Part shown: positions 50,516 to 58,860 of the stretch, one piece after another
Numbering within the stretch: position 1 is the stretch's first letter
Layout of the letters: each line of letters starts with the position of its first letter
NCBI RefSeq assembly: GCF_003086795.1
Contig: NZ_CP026003.1
Location: forward strand, 578,503-642,502
Source: Stenotrophomonas sp. SAU14A_NAIMI4_5
GTDB taxonomy: Bacteria > Pseudomonadota > Gammaproteobacteria > Xanthomonadales > Xanthomonadaceae
Reading direction: 5' to 3'
DNA length: 64,000 nt
Notes under the pieces: model-generated
Seen by the model: the letters and a program-made list of their open reading frames with translations, nothing else
What the model was told of the DNA's origin: nothing
Databases searched by the model: none
Made by a program: the position numbers and the translations under genes

Positions 50516-51954
50516 CGTGCAGACAATTCCCGCGCGATCGCACCCAGCCGTTCCACCGCGCTGATGAAGCGCGCATCCAGCGCCTGGCAGCACGACAGCC
50601 GCAGGCAATGCCGGTAGCGCGCACCGCGCGAATACACCTGGCCGGGCATGAACACGATGTCCTCCGCCAGCGCCCGCTCGAACAGTTCGCGGGTATCCAC
50701 GCCGGGCAGCTCCAGCCACAGCAGGAAGCCACCCTGCGGCTCGGTGGCACGGGTGCCGGCGGGGAAGTGCTCGGCCACCAGCTGGCGCAGGCGCCCGACC
50801 TGTTCGCGGTACAGCCGGCGCATGCGGTGCAGGTGGTGCTCGTAACTGCCTGCTTCCAGGTAAGCGGCCACCGCATCACCGAGCAGCTGCGGTTCACCGC
50901 CGGTCGACTGGAATTTCAGCAGGGCGATGCGCTCGGCGAAACGGCCGCCATCGAGCCAGCCGATGCGGTAATCCGGCGCCAGCGTCTTGGAAAAGCCGCC
51001 GACCACCATCACCCAGCCATCGCGATCAAACGCCTTCAGCAGTGGCGCCGGTGGCTCGCAGAACTGCAGTTCGGCATACACCGCATCTTCGATCAGCGGC
51101 AGCTGGCGTGCATTGACCAGCTCGGCCAGGCGCTGCTTGGCGGCCGTCGGCATGGTGCAGCCCAGTGGGTTGTGCACGGTGGGCATCACCACCAGCGCGG
51201 CCAGCGGCGTGTGTTTCAGCAGCGCCTCCAGCGCATCCACGTCCAGCCCGTGCTGCGGGTGGGTAGGCAGTTCGATGGCCTGCAGGCCGAGGTTGGCCAG
51301 CAGCGGGTACAGGTTGAAATAGGACGGCGCTTCAATGCCGACGGCCGCGCCCGGTTCGGTCACCGCGCGCAGGGCCAGCTGCAGTGCTTCCATCGCGCCA
51401 TGGGTCAACAGCAGGCGGTCGGCATGCGTGTGCAAACCCATCCTCGGGCCACGCCGTACGATCTGTGCCAGCAGGCGCGGCGATCCGTTCGGGCGCGCGT
51501 AGGTTTCCACCGTCTGCTGGCCGTGGCGCAGCACCTGTGCGGTGTGCCGGGCCAGCTGCGCGCCGGGATAGAACTGCCGCCCACGTGGCCCGGCGAACGC
51601 CAGATCGATCACCCCGGGGCGTCGCTGCGCCTCGAGCACGCGGGCCATCAACGCCTGCTGCAGCGGTGCGGTGGGCGCGGAGGGTGCATCGCGCAGCGAA
51701 CGCTGCGGCACCGACAGGCGCGGCGCCACCTCGAAACCCGCCTTCGGCCGCGGCACCACCAGCCCTGCATCTTCCAGCTGCCGGTAGGCCGCGATGACGG
51801 TGTTCAGGCTGAGCTGGCGCTGCGCGGCCATCTGCCGCAGCGAGGGTAGGCGGCTGCCGACCGGCAGCCGACCGCCGTGGATGGCCTCGGCCAGTTCATC
51901 GGACAGGCGCTGGTAGCGCGGCGGGGCCGGGGTGGTGCGCGGATCTGTATCCAT
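50512..51954 (-). CDS. MocR/GntR-type regulator with aminotransferase domain
   Basis: This 480-residue fusion has a GntR winged helix in residues 1-75 (YQRLSDELAEAIHGGRLPVG, LSLNTVIAAYRQLEDAGLVV) and a fold-type I PLP aminotransferase-like domain over the rest. The PLP lysine is in VVGGFSKTLAPDYRIGW. MocR proteins sense PLP or an amino compound and usually activate a neighbouring gene. No divergent target is annotated here: the upstream DNA holds only an orphan terminator and a SMAG hairpin. The ATG at 51954 (MDTDPRTT) is chosen by homology. Confidence 0.9.
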   Translation of the reverse strand: MDTDPRTTPAPPRYQRLSDELAEAIHGGRLPVGSRLPSLRQMAAQRQLSLNTVIAAYRQLEDAGLVVPRPKAGFEVAPRLSVPQRSLRDAPSAPTAPLQQALMARVLEAQRRPGVIDLAFAGPRGRQFYPGAQLARHTAQVLRHGQQTVETYARPNGSPRLLAQIVRRGPRMGLHTHADRLLLTHGAMEALQLALRAVTEPGAAVGIEAPSYFNLYPLLANLGLQAIELPTHPQHGLDVDALEALLKHTPLAALVVMPTVHNPLGCTMPTAAKQRLAELVNARQLPLIEDAVYAELQFCEPPAPLLKAFDRDGWVMVVGGFSKTLAPDYRIGWLDGGRFAERIALLKFQSTGGEPQLLGDAVAAYLEAGSYEHHLHRMRRLYREQVGRLRQLVAEHFPAGTRATEPQGGFLLWLELPGVDTRELFERALAEDIVFMPGQVYSRGARYRHCLRLSCCQALDARFISAVERLGAIARELSAR

Positions 51955-52051
51955 TGTTCTGGCCTGCATCTGGAGCTGCACCCATGATGCCGCCGAGCCT
52001 AGCATGGTGCTGTCGGTGGGGCCTGATCGGGGCCTGGCCGATCCATTGCAA

Positions 52052-52083
52052 ACGCACGGCCGCAGGGCCGTGCGTCTTTTTTT
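52052..52083 (+). terminator. Orphan Rho-independent terminator
   Basis: ACGCACGGCC (52052-52061) pairs perfectly with GGCCGTGCGT (52066-52075) around GCAG, followed by seven T (52077-52083). It points in the plus direction, but the nearest plus-strand gene ends 1.7 kb upstream. It could end a small RNA transcribed from about 51955-52000. Confidence 0.85.
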
Positions 52084-52113
52084 ATGGGCCGCGTCAACAA
52101 TCGCTGGCGCTTC

Positions 52114-52170
52114 GTAGAGTCGAGCTTGCTCGACTGCTTTGCCGGGACAGTCGAGCAAGCTCGACTCTAC
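52114..52170. repeat. Dimeric SMAG hairpin
   Basis: GTAGAGTCGAGCTTGCTCG is followed by CGAGCAAGCTCGACTCTAC, nearly identical to the element at 20859-20917 but with a different loop. It lies 10 bp beyond the msrA stop codon. Confidence 0.85.
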
Positions 52171-52180
52171 AGAAGCGCGG

Positions 52181-52918
52181 TCAGCGCATCGGCACCAGCG
52201 ACGCCTGGCGCCGGTACAGCGCAGGGAACTGCTTGCCCAGCGCGGCCAGCTTCGGTGCGTCGTAGTAGCGGATGTAGGCCGCCTGCGGGTAGTTGTTCAT
52301 GTAGTTCTGGTGGTAGCTCTCGGCCGGGTAGAAACGCTGGCCGCTGGCCACCTGGGTCACGATCGGGCCGCGGTAGCTGCCAGCCTTGCCCAGCTGGTCG
52401 ATGTAGGCGCGGCTGGCAGCCAGCTGCCTGGCGTCATCGCTGAAGATCGCCGAGCGGTACTGGCTGCCGTGGTCGGGGCCCTGGTAGTTCAGCTGGGTGG
52501 GATCGTGCGCCACCGAGAAGAACACCTGCAGCAGCTGCCCATAGCTGACCTGGCGCGGATCGTAGTCGACCTTCACCGCTTCGGCGTGGCCGGTGCGGCC
52601 ACTGCTGACGCGCTCGTAGCGAGCATCGGCGGCACTGCCTCCGGCATAGCCGGCCACTGCATTGCTCACACCTTTCACGTGCTGGAACACGCCCTGCACG
52701 CCCCAGAAGCAGCCACCGGCAAACACCACGCTGGCCTGGGTGGCGCCATCGGTGAAGGCGGCATCGCCGGTGGGTGCCGGCAGTGCCTGTACCTGCGCGG
52801 TGGCGCCAGCCGGTGCGGCCATCGCGCCGCGATCCACCAGCAGCACGCCGGCCACCAGTGCCGTGGCGACCAGCCCGGCCACACCCACTGCAATGCCTTG
52901 TTCGAAGGAGAATTTCAT
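52181..52918 (-). CDS. msrA: Exported peptide-methionine (S)-S-oxide reductase MsrA
   Basis: This 245-residue protein carries the catalytic [12 protein letters not shown] (Cys near 70) and the MsrA segments [20 protein letters not shown] and [21 protein letters not shown] near the C-terminus is also typical. A hydrophobic N-terminal segment ([19 protein letters not shown], about 10-28) and an Ala-rich linker indicate membrane anchoring with the enzyme outside the cytoplasm. It is the last gene of the msrB-dipZ-msrA operon, 15 bp after dipZ, with AGGAGG as ribosome site. Confidence 0.92.
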   Translation of the reverse strand: MKFSFEQGIAVGVAGLVATALVAGVLLVDRGAMAAPAGATAQVQALPAPTGDAAFTDGATQASVVFAGGCFWGVQGVFQHVKGVSNAVAGYAGGSAADARYERVSSGRTGHAEAVKVDYDPRQVSYGQLLQVFFSVAHDPTQLNYQGPDHGSQYRSAIFSDDARQLAASRAYIDQLGKAGSYRGPIVTQVASGQRFYPAESYHQNYMNNYPQAAYIRYYDAPKLAALGKQFPALYRRQASLVPMR

Positions 52919-52933
52919 CGTGCCCTCCTGTTC

Positions 52934-54706
52934 TCAACCAAAGGTGAAGGCATAGCCCTGCACGCCCGCATCGAGGAATTCGATCTCGAAGCGGTGCGGG
53001 CCGACCGTGCCGCGCTGGCGCACCAGCTGGTACAGACGGTTCTCGTTGACCACGCCGCTGCCATCGGCGCCGACATCGCTGCCGGCATCGGCGGCAGGCA
53101 GCGGCTTGCCATCCATCCACACGCGGAAGCGCACCGGCGTGCCGTCCTGTTTTGGTGCCAGCACCAGGTGCAGGTCGCGGGCATGGAACTGGAAGGCGAT
53201 GCGCCCGCCCGCCTGCTGCAGCTGCGCGGCTTCATCGGTGATGGTCCAGCGGCCGGACAGGCCCCACTGGTTCAGCGCGAGGCTGGCCGGCAGCGTGTAG
53301 TCGAAGGCCGCATCGGTGCGCTGCCCGCCGGGCGAGGCGAAGTGCTCGGCGCGTGCATGGCCCAGGTAGGTTTCCGGCGAGCGCAGGTTGCCCATGTCGG
53401 CCTGCGTGGCCACGCCCTGCAGGTCGGCGGCGGTCGGATCGGCCGGGGGCGGCAGGTCGGTCTGGCCGGCCTCGGTCAGCAGGCGGCGGATCACCTGTTC
53501 CGAATGTGCGTAGTTGCCTTCACCGAACTGATGGGCGCGGATGTTGCCCTGCGCATCGACGAAGTACTGCGCCGGCCAATACTGGTTGTTGAACGCGCGC
53601 CAGATCGAATACTGGTTGTCCAGCGCCACCGGGTATTCCACCTTCAGCTGCTGTACTGCCTTCATCACGTTGCGCGGGTCACGCTCGAAGGCGAACTCGG
53701 GCGTGTGCACGCCGACCACCACCAGGCCATGGTCGCGGTAGCGGCGTTCCCATTCGTGCACAAAGGGCATGGCGCGCAGGCAGTTGATGCAGGAATAGGT
53801 CCAGAAATCGATCAGCACGACCTTGCCGCGCAGCTGCTCGGCTTTCAGCGGCGGGCTGTTGAGCCAGCCGGTGGCGCCATCCAGGGCGGGCAGGGTGCCT
53901 TCCACCGGCAGCGGCGCGTCGGCACCGGCATTGGCGCCGGCCATCATCATCATCGGCGGCGCCGCCGGCTGTGCACCGGGCACGGCATCGAGCAGGCCCT
54001 GTTCGATGCGCGCGGTGCTCACCGTGGACAGGCGGGTCAGCAGGCCGGTATCCCAGCCCAGGCCGATCGCCACCACCGCCAGCAGCGCGGCCACGCCCAG
54101 CACCTTGCGCAGCACATCGCCCAGGCCAAGGCGCGCCTGCAGGGCGTTGAACACGCGGCCGCCGATCCACACCGCCAGCGCGAGCGCGGTGGCGGCACCC
54201 AGTGCGTAAGCCAGCAGCAATGCGCTGGTGCCGACGCTGGCGCCATGCAGGGCGGCACCGGTCAGCACCAGGCCGAGGATCGGCCCCGCGCACGGCGCCC
54301 ACAGCAGGCCGGTGGCGATGCCGATCAGCAGCGAGGTCCACGCACCACCCCGGCCGGCATCATCGGCGGCATCGGCGCGTGCACTCAGCCGTGCACCCAC
54401 GCGCTGGAACGGCGCCAGCAGATGGTCAGCCAGGCGCGGCCACAGCAGCGCCAGGGCGAACACCGCCATCAGCACCAGGGCCACCCAGCGGCCGATCTGG
54501 TTGGCCTGCGCCACCCATTGGCTGCCCACGGCGGCCAGGCTGGCGACCGCGGCGAAGGTCAACGCCATGCCCAGCAGCAGCGGCAGCGTGCTGCGCACGA
54601 AGGAGCGGTTGGCCCGCGCGAACACGAAGGGCAGCACCGGCAGGATGCACGGGCTGAGCAGGGTCAGTACACCGCCCAGGTAGGCCAGCAGCAACAGCAG
54701 CATCAT
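52934..54706 (-). CDS. dipZ: Cytochrome c biogenesis/thioredoxin fusion protein (DipZ type)
   Basis: This 590-residue protein has a CcdA/DsbD-like membrane domain (residues 1-250, with Cys pairs in [10 protein letters not shown] and APCAGPILG), a thioredoxin-like domain (about 275-420, with [15 protein letters not shown]) and a C-terminal beta domain (about 460-590) of carbohydrate-binding appearance. The membrane domain carries electrons from cytoplasmic thioredoxin to the outward thioredoxin domain. Placed between msrB and msrA, it should supply reductant to both. Its start overlaps the msrB stop by one base. Confidence 0.9.
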   Translation of the reverse strand: MMLLLLLAYLGGVLTLLSPCILPVLPFVFARANRSFVRSTLPLLLGMALTFAAVASLAAVGSQWVAQANQIGRWVALVLMAVFALALLWPRLADHLLAPFQRVGARLSARADAADDAGRGGAWTSLLIGIATGLLWAPCAGPILGLVLTGAALHGASVGTSALLLAYALGAATALALAVWIGGRVFNALQARLGLGDVLRKVLGVAALLAVVAIGLGWDTGLLTRLSTVSTARIEQGLLDAVPGAQPAAPPMMMMAGANAGADAPLPVEGTLPALDGATGWLNSPPLKAEQLRGKVVLIDFWTYSCINCLRAMPFVHEWERRYRDHGLVVVGVHTPEFAFERDPRNVMKAVQQLKVEYPVALDNQYSIWRAFNNQYWPAQYFVDAQGNIRAHQFGEGNYAHSEQVIRRLLTEAGQTDLPPPADPTAADLQGVATQADMGNLRSPETYLGHARAEHFASPGGQRTDAAFDYTLPASLALNQWGLSGRWTITDEAAQLQQAGGRIAFQFHARDLHLVLAPKQDGTPVRFRVWMDGKPLPAADAGSDVGADGSGVVNENRLYQLVRQRGTVGPHRFEIEFLDAGVQGYAFTFG

Positions 54707-55281
54707 CAGGCTCCAGAAGTAGGGGAAGAACCGAGCGGCACGCGCCAGCCACCGTTGCTGTCCTGCTGTGCCGCACCGGGCTGGAACAGCAGGGCGGCAC
54801 CGTTCATGCAGTAGCGCAGGCCGGTGGGGCGCGGGCCATCGTTGAAGACATGGCCGAGGTGGCCGCCGCAGCGGCTGCAGTGCGCTTCCACCCGCAGCAT
54901 GCCGAAGGTGGTGTCGCGGTCCTCGCCGACGGCGCCATGCAGCGGTGCCCAGAAGCTGGGCCAGCCGGTGCCGCTTTCAAACTTGGTGGACGAGGAGAAC
55001 AGCGGCTGCTGGCAGCCGGCGCAGGTAAAGGTGCCCTGCCGGTGTTCGCGGTCCAGCGGGCTGCTGCCGGCGCGTTCGGTGGCCTGCTGGCGCAGCACCG
55101 CGTACTGCGCCGGGGTCAGCAGCCGGCGCCATTCGGCGTCGGTGCGCATCAGCGGGAACTGTCGAGCCGGGCGGTTCTCGGCGGCGGCCGTGGCAGCGCG
55201 GCTGCACGCGCCCAGGCCGAGCACGCCAGCGGCGGTGGCAAGACCACCCAGGCCCAGCAGGTGGCGGCGGGTGAGGGGCAT
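54706..55281 (-). CDS. msrB: Exported MsrB with Tat-like/lipoprotein signal
   Basis: This 191-residue protein begins MPLTRRHLLGLGGLATAAGV and has GLGACS, combining a twin-arginine-like motif with a lipobox, so it is exported and probably lipid-anchored. The catalytic part has the zinc pairs CAGC and [13 protein letters not shown] and RYCMNGAAL (catalytic Cys). It reduces methionine-R-sulfoxide in envelope proteins, complementing MsrA. It is the first gene of the operon and is divergent from the two-component system. A second, cytoplasmic MsrB is at 24958. Confidence 0.9.
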   Translation of the reverse strand: MPLTRRHLLGLGGLATAAGVLGLGACSRAATAAAENRPARQFPLMRTDAEWRRLLTPAQYAVLRQQATERAGSSPLDREHRQGTFTCAGCQQPLFSSSTKFESGTGWPSFWAPLHGAVGEDRDTTFGMLRVEAHCSRCGGHLGHVFNDGPRPTGLRYCMNGAALLFQPGAAQQDSNGGWRVPLGSSPTSGA

Positions 55282-55334
55282 GGCGGACTCCGGGAAGGGG
55301 CGACGGGGCCATGCTGCGCCTGCCCGGGTCAACG

Positions 55335-55366
55335 AATCCTCACGCAGGATTCAATTTTTCGTGAGG
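55335..55366. promoter_or_regulatory. Overlapping inverted repeats in the msrB2/response-regulator intergenic region
   Basis: AATCCT (55335-55340) with AGGATT (55346-55351), and CCTCACG (55338-55344) with CGTGAGG (55360-55366), overlap in the 144-bp gap between the divergent operons. They are candidate operators for the adjacent OmpR-type regulator. This is inference. Confidence 0.5.
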
Positions 55367-55425
55367 TATCGGTGGCCGTCCCGCGCCACAATGCGGGCAG
55401 CCTCCCCACTGGCCCCGAGCTGCCG

Positions 55426-56145
55426 ATGTCCGCCAAACGCGTCCTGATCGTCGAAGACGATGCCCATATCGCCGACCTGCTGCGCATGCACCTGGCCGAC
55501 GAAGGCTACGACGTCGCCCACGCCGCCACCGGCGATGCCGGCCTGCGCCTGCTGGAGCAGGACGGCCCGTGGGACGCGCTGGTGCTGGACGTGATGCTGC
55601 CCGGCGTAGATGGCCTGCAGATCTGCCAGCGTGCCCGTGCGATGGCGCGCTACGTGCCGATCATCATCATCAGCGCACGTGGCAGCGAAACCCAACGCAT
55701 CGTCGGCCTGGAACTGGGCGCGGACGATTACCTGGCCAAGCCCTTCTCGATGCCCGAACTGGTGGCGCGCGTGCGCGCGCTGCTGCGCCGTGCCGAAGCG
55801 ATGGCACAGAACGCGCGCATCGATGCCGGCGCGGTCGAAGTTGGTGGCCTGCAGCTGGACCCGGTGGCGCGTACCGCCTCGGTCGATGGCAGCACCTTGG
55901 AACTGACCCCGCGTGAGTTCGACCTGCTGCTGTTCTTCGCCCGCCACCGTGACCAGGTGTTCGCACGGATGGAACTGCTCAACCAGGTCTGGGGCTACCA
56001 GCACGATGGTTACGAGCACACGGTGAACACCCACATCAATCGCCTGCGCAGCAAGATCGAGCTCGACCCGGCCACGCCGCGGCGCCTGCTGACGGTGTGG
56101 GGGCGCGGCTACAAGCTGGTTGACCCGGCCGGGGCGGCGGCATGA
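55426..56145 (+). CDS. OmpR/PhoB-family response regulator
   Basis: This 239-residue protein has a receiver domain (RVLIVEDDAHIADLLRMHL; phospho-acceptor in LVLDVMLPGVDG, near Asp54; Lys in YLAKPF) and a C-terminal winged helix (about 135-235; LTPREFDLLLFFARHRDQVF, VNTHINRLRSKIE). It is divergent from the msrB-dipZ-msrA operon and overlaps the kinase gene by ATGA. Control of the repair operon by this pair is inferred from position. The ATG at 55426 is chosen by homology. Confidence 0.9.
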   Translation: MSAKRVLIVEDDAHIADLLRMHLADEGYDVAHAATGDAGLRLLEQDGPWDALVLDVMLPGVDGLQICQRARAMARYVPIIIISARGSETQRIVGLELGADDYLAKPFSMPELVARVRALLRRAEAMAQNARIDAGAVEVGGLQLDPVARTASVDGSTLELTPREFDLLLFFARHRDQVFARMELLNQVWGYQHDGYEHTVNTHINRLRSKIELDPATPRRLLTVWGRGYKLVDPAGAAA

Positions 56146-57614
56146 TCACGCCCAACCTGTGGCAGAAGCTGGCGGCGGTGATCGCCGCGCTGATGCTGAT
56201 GTGCTGCATGGCCCTGCTGGCCCTGCAGATGCGCGCGAGCACCCGCCACGAACAGGAAGTGGTGCAGCGGCTGTCGCTGGGCCTGGCCGAACACATCGCC
56301 CAGCGCAGCGAACTGATGGACACCAGCGGCATGCGCGATACCGCAGTGCGCGCGCTGTTCGGCCAGCTGATGGCGGTCAATCCCAGCGTGGAGGTGTACC
56401 TGCTGGACGACCAGGGCCGCATCCTCGGCCACGATGCGCCCAGCGGCCACCTGCTGCGCAACCGCGTCGACCTGGCGCCGCTGCGTCGCCTGCTGGCCGG
56501 TGCACCGCTGCCGATCCTCGGCGACGACCCGCGCAGTACCGGCGGACGCAAGGTGTTCAGCGTGGCCCCGCTGGTGGTGCAGGGGCGCCAGGCCGGTTAT
56601 GTGTACGTGGTGCTGGTGGGCGAGCACCGGCAGATGCTGGCCGACGACCTGGCCGCCAGCAACCAGTGGAACACCACGCTGTGGTCGGTGCTGCTGGTGG
56701 GCGGGCTGGGCCTGCTGGCCGGGCTGGTGGCGTTCTACTGGGTCACCCGGCCGCTGCGCCGGCTGACGCGGCGCATCCAGGCCTTCGACATCGATGCGCC
56801 CACGCCATTGCCGGCCCCGGTGCCGCTGCGCAGCGGTGAGCGTGACGAACTGAAGATCCTCGAACATGCCCACGCGCAGATGGCGCAGCGGCTGGGCGAA
56901 CAGTGGCAGCAGCTGCGCCAGCAGGACCTGCAGCGCCGCGAACTGGTGGCCAACATCTCGCACGACCTGCGTACGCCGCTGTCCTCGCTGCATGGCTACC
57001 TGGAAACGATGGCGCTGAAGGAAGCCACGCTGTCGCCGGACGAACGCCGTCGCTATCTCGGCATCGCCTTGGCGCAGAGCGCCAAGGTCGGCCGCCTGGC
57101 GCGCGCGCTGTTCGAACTGGCGCGGCTGGAACATGGCGAAGTGCGCCTGGAGTGGGAGGTGTTTGCGCTGCCGGAACTGCTGCAGGACGTGCTGCAGAAG
57201 TTCGAACTGGCCGCACAGGCGCGCGGCCAGCACCTGCATGCGGACTTCCCGCCGGGCCTGCCGCTGGTGCGTGCCGACCTCGGCCTGGTCGAGCGGGTGC
57301 TGACCAACCTGCTCGACAACGCGCTGCGGCATGCGCCCGAGGGCGGCGAGGTGCGGGTGCAGCTGCGCGCCATCGACGGCAGCGTGGAAGTGAGCGTGGC
57401 CGACGATGGCCCGGGCGTGGCGCCGGCGCTGCGTGCGCAGCTGTTCCAGGCACCGGCAGCGCTGGGTGCGCGGCGTGGCGAGAACGGCGGGCTCGGCCTG
57501 CTGATCGTGCAGCGCATCGTGCAGCTGCACGGCCGCCGCATCGAACTGCGGGAAAGCGCGACCGGCGCGCTGTTCGTGTTTGCGTTGCCGCGCGCGGAGA
57601 GCGCGGGGCCCTGA
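56142..57614 (+). CDS. Membrane sensor histidine kinase
   Basis: This 490-residue kinase has transmembrane helices at about 10-30 and 180-205, enclosing a periplasmic sensor of about 150 residues. A HAMP-like linker, a HisKA domain (ELVANISHDLRTPLSSLHGY, His near 275) and an HATPase domain follow (LTNLLDNALRHAPEGGEV, ADDGPGVAPAL, GGLGLLIVQRIV). The sensor has no Cys, so the signal is not a simple thiol switch; methionines could be involved. It is translationally coupled to the response regulator. Confidence 0.88.
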   Translation: MITPNLWQKLAAVIAALMLMCCMALLALQMRASTRHEQEVVQRLSLGLAEHIAQRSELMDTSGMRDTAVRALFGQLMAVNPSVEVYLLDDQGRILGHDAPSGHLLRNRVDLAPLRRLLAGAPLPILGDDPRSTGGRKVFSVAPLVVQGRQAGYVYVVLVGEHRQMLADDLAASNQWNTTLWSVLLVGGLGLLAGLVAFYWVTRPLRRLTRRIQAFDIDAPTPLPAPVPLRSGERDELKILEHAHAQMAQRLGEQWQQLRQQDLQRRELVANISHDLRTPLSSLHGYLETMALKEATLSPDERRRYLGIALAQSAKVGRLARALFELARLEHGEVRLEWEVFALPELLQDVLQKFELAAQARGQHLHADFPPGLPLVRADLGLVERVLTNLLDNALRHAPEGGEVRVQLRAIDGSVEVSVADDGPGVAPALRAQLFQAPAALGARRGENGGLGLLIVQRIVQLHGRRIELRESATGALFVFALPRAESAGP

Positions 57615-57629
57615 CTGCGCCGCTGCGCT

Positions 57630-57732
57630 CGCCGGGCGTGGCCCGGCGCTACCGGTGTGCGGGGCCACCGCGGCGCTCGTGACACGTCCGCTTCATCGGA
57701 ATCGCACCCGTAGATCCACGCCATGCGTGGAT
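57630..57732. repeat. Two SMAG elements
   Basis: CGCCGGGCGTGGCCCGGCG-CTAC (57630-57652) and GTAGATCCACGCCATGCGTG (from 57710) lie between the kinase gene and the phasin terminator. Confidence 0.75.
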
Positions 57733-57754
57733 GCATTTCCCCGGAATCGCAGGC

Positions 57755-57791
57755 AAAAAAAGACCCGGCAGAGGGAGGGATCTGCCGGGTC
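57755..57791 (-). terminator. Rho-independent terminator of the phasin gene
   Basis: GACCCGGCAGA (57762-57772) pairs with TCTGCCGGGTC (57781-57791). On the minus strand the stem is followed by seven T (complement of 57755-57761). Confidence 0.9.
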
Positions 57792-57838
57792 CGGATTGCA
57801 TGGGGGGAGGGACCCATGCAATGAGCGTGGGCGTGACG

Positions 57839-58192
57839 TCAGTGGCTGTTGCCGGTGGCGTCCGCCGTTGTATTTGTCTGGCCCTGCACCAGGTCGGACC
57901 AGGCGCGACCGGCCTGCAGGCCAAGATCGACCACGTCCTGCTGGGCCTGGCCCAGCCGCTGCAGGTTGTCCTGCCACAGCTGTGCGCCCTTGGGCAGCAA
58001 CCCGGCCGGATCCTCGCTGCGGGCCAGTTCGCCCAGCCAGCCGCCGGTTGCGGTCAGGTTGCGTTCCATCGCCTTCAGCTGCACGCCGAACATGCTCTCG
58101 GCGTTTTCCAGCGCCAATCGGTTTGCACGCGTTGCCGCAGCCGCCAGCTGGCGGGTGGCATCACTGAAACGATCGGCGAAGGCGTTGGCCAT
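57839..58192 (-). CDS. Phasin-family protein
   Basis: This 117-residue, mostly helical amphipathic protein has the phasin pattern (FADRFSDATRQLAAAATRAN, NLQRLGQAQQDVVDLGLQAG). Phasins coat polyhydroxyalkanoate granules, but many xanthomonad members occur without PHA genes nearby and may act as granule-like chaperones. The ATG at 58192 is chosen, since the 20 upstream codons overlap the promoter. It is monocistronic, with its own terminator. Confidence 0.82.
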   Translation of the reverse strand: MANAFADRFSDATRQLAAAATRANRLALENAESMFGVQLKAMERNLTATGGWLGELARSEDPAGLLPKGAQLWQDNLQRLGQAQQDVVDLGLQAGRAWSDLVQGQTNTTADATGNSH

Positions 58193-58249
58193 GGCGGCAT
58201 CGAAAGCGGTTGATGCAATGCAGCATACGCCGATCATGCCGCAATGCAA

Positions 58250-58281
58250 CAAAAAAGAAGAAGGCGCTCAAGGCGCCTTCA
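58250..58281 (-). terminator. Rho-independent terminator of queD
   Basis: On the minus strand GAAGGCGCC-TTGA-GCGCCTTC forms a hairpin followed by TTCTTTTTTG. It lies 27 bp beyond the queD stop codon. Confidence 0.85.
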
Positions 58282-58307
58282 GAAACCCTTGAGTATCAAT
58301 GGCTTGA

Positions 58308-58670
58308 TCAGGCGGCCGGGCCGCGGTACCGGCAGCCGGAGGTGCAGGTTTCATGCACGGTGATCTCGCTCAGCGCGGGCAGCAGCGGCTTCAGCTCCTT
58401 CCAGATCCACACCGCCAGGTTCTCGCTGGTCGGGTTTTCCAGGCCGGGGATGTCGTTGAGGTAGTGGTGGTCCAGGCGGTCGTAGATCGGCTGGAAGGCG
58501 GCTTTGACGTCGCCGAAATCCATGATCCAGCCGGTCTGCGCACCCGGCTCGCCTTCCACCTTCAGTTCCACCCGGAACGAGTGGCCGTGCAGGCGCGCGC
58601 ATTTGTGGCCCGGCGGCACGTTGGGCAGGCGGTGGGCCGCCTCGAGCATGAAGACTTTGAAGATTTCCAT
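58308..58670 (-). CDS. queD: 6-carboxy-5,6,7,8-tetrahydropterin synthase
   Basis: This 120-residue enzyme carries the zinc histidines in [20 protein letters not shown] (one upstream and two in HGH) with the catalytic Cys in [10 protein letters not shown]. It also has [20 protein letters not shown] and [14 protein letters not shown]. QueD makes the pterin precursor of queuosine and archaeosine from dihydroneopterin triphosphate. The ATG at 58670 is fixed by homology. It is divergent from the TonB receptor gene; no PreQ1 riboswitch was recognised. Confidence 0.93.
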   Translation of the reverse strand: MEIFKVFMLEAAHRLPNVPPGHKCARLHGHSFRVELKVEGEPGAQTGWIMDFGDVKAAFQPIYDRLDHHYLNDIPGLENPTSENLAVWIWKELKPLLPALSEITVHETCTSGCRYRGPAA

Positions 58671-58741
58671 GGCGCGATTGTACGCCGGCCCCGCCGCCGC
58701 GGCCGTCCCGGTTGTTGGCTTTCCGTAAAGCAATTCTTTCC

Positions 58742-58792
58742 ATCCGGATGAAGAGATGTTAGCTTCTCTTATATCCGTATGAAGAGATGTTA
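58742..58792. promoter_or_regulatory. Tandem 20-bp direct repeat upstream of the TonB receptor gene
   Basis: ATCCGGATGAAGAGATGTTA (58742-58761) and ATCCGTATGAAGAGATGTTA (58773-58792) differ by one base and start 31 bp apart, three helical turns. AAGAGA (58751-58756) and TCTCTT (58765-58770) also form an inverted repeat. The stretch is AT-rich compared with its surroundings. It is probably an operator or promoter for the receptor gene. Confidence 0.7.
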
Positions 58793-58860
58793 TTGGTCCC
58801 GCCAGACCTGGCATGGATTACTGCGGAACTTCCGTCGTCCACTACCACCCCCACATCGTC

